DNA from: Deltaproteobacteria bacterium UBA2221
GTDB lineage: Bacteria > Desulfobacterota > Syntrophorhabdia > Syntrophorhabdales > WCHB1-27
NCBI GenBank assembly: GCA_002328485.1
Contig: DCUF01000019.1
Span: forward strand, 1-8,085
Direction: 5' to 3'
Length of the DNA: 8,085 nt
Both the position numbers and the translations under genes were made by a program. Below are positions 5,347 through 8,085 of this stretch, in pieces. The notes under the pieces are model-generated. The model did no database searches and had not been told where the DNA came from. It saw only the letters and a list, made by a program, of their open reading frames with translations. The first letter of the stretch is position 1; each line of letters opens with the position of its first letter.

Positions 5347-6028
5347 CTTTTCCTACTTTTCTATGCAGGACGTTGAGGCCTTGGGCATCATTCATGGCTT
5401 TTGCACAAGGTCGACCCTTCCACCTGCCTCCCGACCGGGTGAGGGGGATGATTTTCTTTCCACCTTCTCCCTTCGCGACTGCATCGCCATGGAGCAGGTT
5501 CATTCAGACGGCATTCATGTGGTCCAGGATGATACGGACGACCCCAAGGCCGGCGACGGACTGATCATGATGCAACAAGGGGTGGCAGGTATCATCAGAA
5601 CGGCCGACTGCGTGCCCCTGATATTGTGCGAAGCGAGGTCTCGTATGGCGGCCATCGTTCATGCGGGCTGGAGAGGCACGGTGCTCGGGATCGCAGGGAA
5701 GGCCGTCCGGATGATGGCAGAGCTTGGAGCAGAGCCATCGTTGATGCAGGCCCTGATCGGTCCCTGTATCGGACCCTGCTGCTATGAGGTGGGACAGGAT
5801 GTGGTGGGACATTTTACGGATGTCGGGTTCAGCGAGACCGTGGTTGGCCGGCGAAACGGCTCTCTGTTCCTCGACCTTCGGAAGGCGAACGCGGAAGGCC
5901 TCAAAGCCGCCGGAGTCAAGCACATTCAGATCCTTGACCTGTGCACCCGCTGCAGGCCTGACCTCTTCTTTTCGGCCCGCAGAAACGAGTCAGGGCGGCA
6001 GTTTAGCTTCGCTGCCGTAATCGGGTGA
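5309..6028 (+). CDS. pgeF: YfiH/PgeF-family protein (laccase-domain; purine nucleoside phosphorylase or peptidoglycan-editing type)
   Basis: Member of the YfiH (DUF152, Cu-oxidase_4) family. Members have been described as metal-dependent purine nucleoside phosphorylases, and E. coli YfiH as PgeF, which helps keep wrong amino acids out of muropeptides. The three metal/active-site residues are H65 (AMEQVHS), C101 (RTADCVPL) and H118 (IVHAGWRG), followed by GPCIGPCCYEVG and a C-terminal DLCTRC..LFFSARR. The TTG at 5309 is preferred because GAGGA (5299-5303) lies five bases upstream and the N-terminal GSFSYF..HGFCTR block aligns with the family start; this gives 239 residues. GTG 5315 or ATG 5363 are alternatives. 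It overlaps rluD by 38 bases. The segment between GFCTRS and EQVHS is shorter than in E. coli YfiH, with the usual GG.S..PY.SLNLG stretch absent or reduced. Local substrate is unknown. Confidence 0.9.
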   Translation: MEVNPFRLKQTGSFSYFSMQDVEALGIIHGFCTRSTLPPASRPGEGDDFLSTFSLRDCIAMEQVHSDGIHVVQDDTDDPKAGDGLIMMQQGVAGIIRTADCVPLILCEARSRMAAIVHAGWRGTVLGIAGKAVRMMAELGAEPSLMQALIGPCIGPCCYEVGQDVVGHFTDVGFSETVVGRRNGSLFLDLRKANAEGLKAAGVKHIQILDLCTRCRPDLFFSARRNESGRQFSFAAVIG

Positions 6029-6043
6029 GGTATACTAAAGGCC

Positions 6044-8085
6044 ATGAGCTTCCTATCCAGGGTTCTGAGGTTTAGGCGGGAGGTCTACTTTTCTCTCGCC
6101 ATCATATCTGTCTTCAGCTTCCTGATGTACGTCCAGACCCACCTGCCGTTCTTCGAGAAGTTTCTGCCCGTAGGTGAAAACAAGGCCGTCATCGTCATTC
6201 TGAATATAAACCTCCTCCTCATCCTCCTCCTCATGTTTCTCCTCATACGGATCCTCATAAAGAGTACCATCGAAAAGCGAATGGGCATGTGGGGAAGCGG
6301 CCTGAAAACCAAGCTGATCCTCATCATGCTCTCCGTTTCCGTCATTTCGTCCTTTGGGCTCTTCGTTCTGGCCACATGGTTCTACTATGGGGGCATGGAT
6401 CGGTGGTTCAGCGGGCAGATTGAGACGGCCATAGACAGTGCCCTGGAGTTGTCCGAGTTTTACTATGAGGACACCTTCGCACGTTACGAGAGGATCGGCA
6501 AGACGCTGGCAAGGGAGATTGAGGAAAAGGACCTGTTGACGAAAGACAGACAATTGACCGCATTTGTAAAAAAAAGGGCGGCAAATCACATACTGGACTA
6601 TCTGGCTGTGAGCGACATGGAAGGCAAGTCGCGTGCCGCTTACACTGCCCTGCCGGAACAGATCAACAGGACCTTCACGCAGCAGATAGGCACGATCATC
6701 CGTGAGAAGAAGAACAGACAGATCGTGCCCTTGAGGCGTGGCGAGGCCATTATTATTGGTACGGCTGTAAAAGATCAGCAGGGAAATATGGCCGGGCAGC
6801 TCATCCTGGGCGATTTTATACGGGTTAAGGGGACGGAGGGAATAAAGCAAATAACCTCTACGTACGGGCAGTTCAAGAAGGCCAGAACGTTGAAGAAGAT
6901 GGTGAAGTACGGCTTCACCATACCACTTTTCCTGGTCACGATCCTCAGCGTCTTTCTCGCCGTCTGGGTCGGTATCAAGATGTCCAACGAGATCACCATA
7001 CCCTTGGAACGGGTGAGGGAGGGTGCTTCGATCATCGCCAGGGGGCAATTCGATGTCAACCTGGAGGGCATGGGTAAAGACGAGATCGGTACCCTGGTCT
7101 CTGCCTTCAACACCATGGCCAGGGAGTTGAAGATCACAAAGGAAGAGATCGAGGAAAGGCGAAGGTACATGGAGGTCATTCTCGAGAATGTCGGCACGGG
7201 CATCATCAGTACCGACGAGAAGGGTGACATTCTTCTTCTGAACAGGGCTGCCAAGAAGATTCTGGCCATCAGTGACGATGATTGGGTGGGAAAGCCGCTA
7301 AGGGCCATCGTGGGAGAGGACTTCAAGAGTATCATCCGTCCCTTCCTGAACGAGATGAAGGCAAGCGAAGAGGGTAGTGTGACCAAGGAATTGCGCCTCA
7401 CGGTGCATAATCAAACCATCTATACCAGGACCTCCCTCGCAACCCTAAGGGACGAGACAGGAGGGAAGACGGGCTATATCGCCACCTTTGACGACATTAC
7501 CCACATCGTAACCGCTGAGAAGCTCGCGACCTGGAGAGAAATCGCGAAGAAACTGACCCATGAGATCAAAAACCCGCTCACACCCATAAGACTGTCTGCG
7601 GAGCGGATCAGGAGAAGACTGCTCCCCCAGAGCGACGGCAAGGAAAGGGAAGTATTGGACGAGACCACCTCGGTCATCATCAGTGCCTCTGAAGATATCA
7701 AGGGTATCGTGAACGAGCTCACCAAGCTGACCCACACCTCGCCCGTCCTGAGCGTGGAGGACATAAACAGGATCATAGACGAGGTCATCGTTTCCTACAG
7801 AAACCTTTATCAGAACATCACGTTTTTCGTGGATACCGCCGAGGTGCCGAAATTCCGGATGAGCAGGGACGATATCCGACGGGCGATCGTCAATCTTGTG
7901 GCAAATGCCATTAAGGCCATAGACTCGGGAGAGGGCGATATTACGGCGAAAACCAGGTACGACAACGATAAGGGGATTGTTCGGGTTGAGATAGCCGATA
8001 CAGGACCAGGCATTCCGGATGAGGAGAAGGCCAAGGTGTTTGATCCCTACTTCAGCAAGAGCCGGGACGGCCTCGGCCTGGGTCT
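6044..8085 (+). CDS. ntrY: NtrY-type membrane sensor histidine kinase (cut by the window edge)
   Basis: 680 residues are visible; the C-terminal end lies outside. Two-component kinase of the NtrY family, which typically pairs with the sigma-54 activator NtrX. Order: membrane helices at about 15-30, 48-72 and 90-113, a periplasmic region of about 175 residues, a fourth helix at about 290-312, HAMP to about 368, a PAS-like domain (372-480, ENVGTGIISTDEKGDILLLN), then the H-box THEIKNPLTPIRLSAERI with the phosphorylated H506. The ATPase N-box is NLVANAIKAI (N621), the G1 box DTGPGIP (D652), and VFDPYFSKSRDGLGLG ends the window. The H-box wording is typical of NtrY. The ATG at 6044 lies 15 bases after the previous stop, in the same frame; AAAGG is two bases before it, a weak site. 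No ligand is evident. A nitrogen role is only by family name. The response regulator gene should lie just to the right. Confidence 0.93.
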   Translation, partial: MSFLSRVLRFRREVYFSLAIISVFSFLMYVQTHLPFFEKFLPVGENKAVIVILNINLLLILLLMFLLIRILIKSTIEKRMGMWGSGLKTKLILIMLSVSVISSFGLFVLATWFYYGGMDRWFSGQIETAIDSALELSEFYYEDTFARYERIGKTLAREIEEKDLLTKDRQLTAFVKKRAANHILDYLAVSDMEGKSRAAYTALPEQINRTFTQQIGTIIREKKNRQIVPLRRGEAIIIGTAVKDQQGNMAGQLILGDFIRVKGTEGIKQITSTYGQFKKARTLKKMVKYGFTIPLFLVTILSVFLAVWVGIKMSNEITIPLERVREGASIIARGQFDVNLEGMGKDEIGTLVSAFNTMARELKITKEEIEERRRYMEVILENVGTGIISTDEKGDILLLNRAAKKILAISDDDWVGKPLRAIVGEDFKSIIRPFLNEMKASEEGSVTKELRLTVHNQTIYTRTSLATLRDETGGKTGYIATFDDITHIVTAEKLATWREIAKKLTHEIKNPLTPIRLSAERIRRRLLPQSDGKEREVLDETTSVIISASEDIKGIVNELTKLTHTSPVLSVEDINRIIDEVIVSYRNLYQNITFFVDTAEVPKFRMSRDDIRRAIVNLVANAIKAIDSGEGDITAKTRYDNDKGIVRVEIADTGPGIPDEEKAKVFDPYFSKSRDGLGLG

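Noticed and set aside
6026..6043. In-frame TGA between the YfiH-family gene and ntrY as a selenocysteine or readthrough codon, since selA is present
   Set aside because: The two genes share a frame with only TGA plus five codons between them, but the YfiH family ends here, ntrY begins with its own Met and first membrane helix, and no SECIS-like hairpin is evident after the TGA.
6053..7048. Minus-strand ORF of 331 codons inside ntrY
   Set aside because: The plus-strand frame codes a complete NtrY-like domain order; the antisense translation is charged low-complexity sequence from codon bias.

Overview
The window reads as a chromosomal segment of a Gram-negative, GC-rich (roughly mid-50s % by eye), probably anaerobic bacterium. 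The best guess is a deltaproteobacterial lineage (Desulfobacterota, Syntrophorhabdus-like). This placement is inferred from an NtrY-type sensor kinase, a selenocysteine-synthesis gene and a HemN/HemW-type radical SAM gene found together; no sequence comparison could be run. No integrase, phage gene, CRISPR array, rRNA or tRNA was recognised.

Layout. Positions 1-251 hold no gene I can support. At 252-500 (+) lies a very short RodZ-like helix-turn-helix protein. It converges on a small exported protein at 653-1024 (-), and an inverted repeat (585-645) sits between them. At 1235-2506 (-) lies a coproporphyrinogen-oxidase-family radical SAM protein. A 514-base divergent intergenic region (2507-3020) follows. 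It is the least ordinary part of the window: hairpins are packed along most of its length, on the side leading to the radical SAM gene and on the side leading to selA.

From 3021 to the right edge there is one tightly packed plus-strand cluster: selA (PLP enzyme making Sec-tRNA), an RluD-type 23S rRNA pseudouridine synthase, a YfiH/PgeF-type copper/zinc-site protein and an NtrY-type membrane histidine kinase that runs off the window. The overlaps (11 and 38 bases) and the 15-base gap point to one transcript with translational coupling. The partners have no shared pathway, so this looks like a housekeeping operon of tRNA/rRNA modification, cell-envelope or purine salvage, and sensing genes rather than a dedicated system.

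No clear new multi-gene system is visible. The best candidates for something undescribed are RNA-level: (1) an array of four hairpins directly upstream of the radical SAM gene, with a GGCAACG motif in three of them; (2) a neighbouring stem-rich stretch with crossing inverted repeats; and (3) a structured leader of about 160 bases ahead of selA.
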